From contig JAQFVV010006273.1 in NCBI GenBank assembly GCA_028023455.1, positions 1,674,001-1,738,000 on the forward strand: a stretch of 64,000 bases of DNA. Reading direction: 5' to 3'. How positions within the stretch are numbered: the stretch's first letter is position 1; each line of letters starts with the position of its first letter. Positions 63,791 to 64,000 of this stretch are shown in pieces. Both the position numbers and the translations under genes were made by a program. The notes beneath the pieces are model-generated. The model was not told the origin of the DNA. It saw only the letters and a list, made by a program, of their open reading frames with translations, and did no database searches. The stretch comes from Epiperipatus broadwayi (lineage: Eukaryota > Onychophora > Udeonychophora > Euonychophora > Peripatidae).

Positions 63791-64000
63791 ATATATATTA
63801 TTTTGACAAAAATAATAAAATTCAAGTACAAGAAACAAAACTAATTGAAATATTAAATGTTGGAGATTTAACTATTTGTTATGAAGAATAAATTCATCAA
63901 ATTAAGTTTTATTAATATGGGATAAACTTTTTATGTTTAATGTTTAACAATACATTTTACAAAACTTATACATTCAAAAAATTCTTACTGTAATATATTC

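Overview
The window is AT-rich (roughly three quarters A+T by eye), intron-rich animal DNA. The only host gene I can support is the 3' part of an ABC transporter of subfamily C (MRP family, closest by eye to ABCC5) on the minus strand. Six coding exons encode a complete second nucleotide-binding domain and the C-terminus: 58044-57855, 38141-37982, 27010-26932, 12277-12164, 7354-7190 and 5149-4931. The exon phases agree (927 nt, 308 codons plus stop) and every boundary is GT/AG. Introns run from 2 to 19.7 kb, and the 5' part of the gene lies beyond position 64000. Nothing points to bacteria, and I cannot name the species. Protein similarity, intron size and retroelement types suggest a non-vertebrate metazoan. 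A degenerate TTAGGG-type block at 28.07-28.15 kb is weak evidence against an insect.

Almost everything else is transposon-derived sequence inside the introns. From left to right: sequence downstream of the gene (1-4860); a 3' exon with a poly(A) signal; a 2.1-copy tandem repeat (9.0-9.8 kb) inside a diverged segmental duplication (8.5-10.95 and 17.75-19.4 kb); tRNA-like sequences (8.05 and 13.47 kb); an old Ty3/Gypsy relic (14.65-16.5 kb) in which protease is followed directly by integrase; and a young Ty3/Gypsy element (19722-24003) with two 587-bp LTRs and a 5-bp target duplication. The young element has open gag and pol frames joined by a -1 shift inside a zinc knuckle, but its integrase is missing.

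Then come a putative LTR of another element (about 24.28-25.55 kb), a short interspersed repeat (26.0-26.27 kb), a fold-back inverted repeat (29.16-29.5 kb), a non-autonomous LTR element with 1.4-kb LTRs and only 0.7 kb inside (29633-33122), and a hAT transposon with an 8-bp target duplication and a decayed transposase C-terminus (35061-36956). They are followed by a non-LTR reverse transcriptase fragment (43.9-45.4 kb), a decayed Ty3/Gypsy copy (about 48.1-51.14 kb), and a tandem array of six near-identical ~410-bp units (51.32-53.78 kb). The array is flanked by a 14-bp direct duplication and its units alternate in an A-B-A-B-A-B pattern. A decayed Jockey/CR1-type LINE (54.38-57.54 kb) follows.

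There are no operons. The elements share the introns but no visible function. The most unusual points are the zinc-knuckle frameshift, the dimeric repeat array with its target duplication and inverted end, a small module shared by otherwise different short repeats, the long-LTR/short-body element, and the extended C-terminal tail of the transporter.
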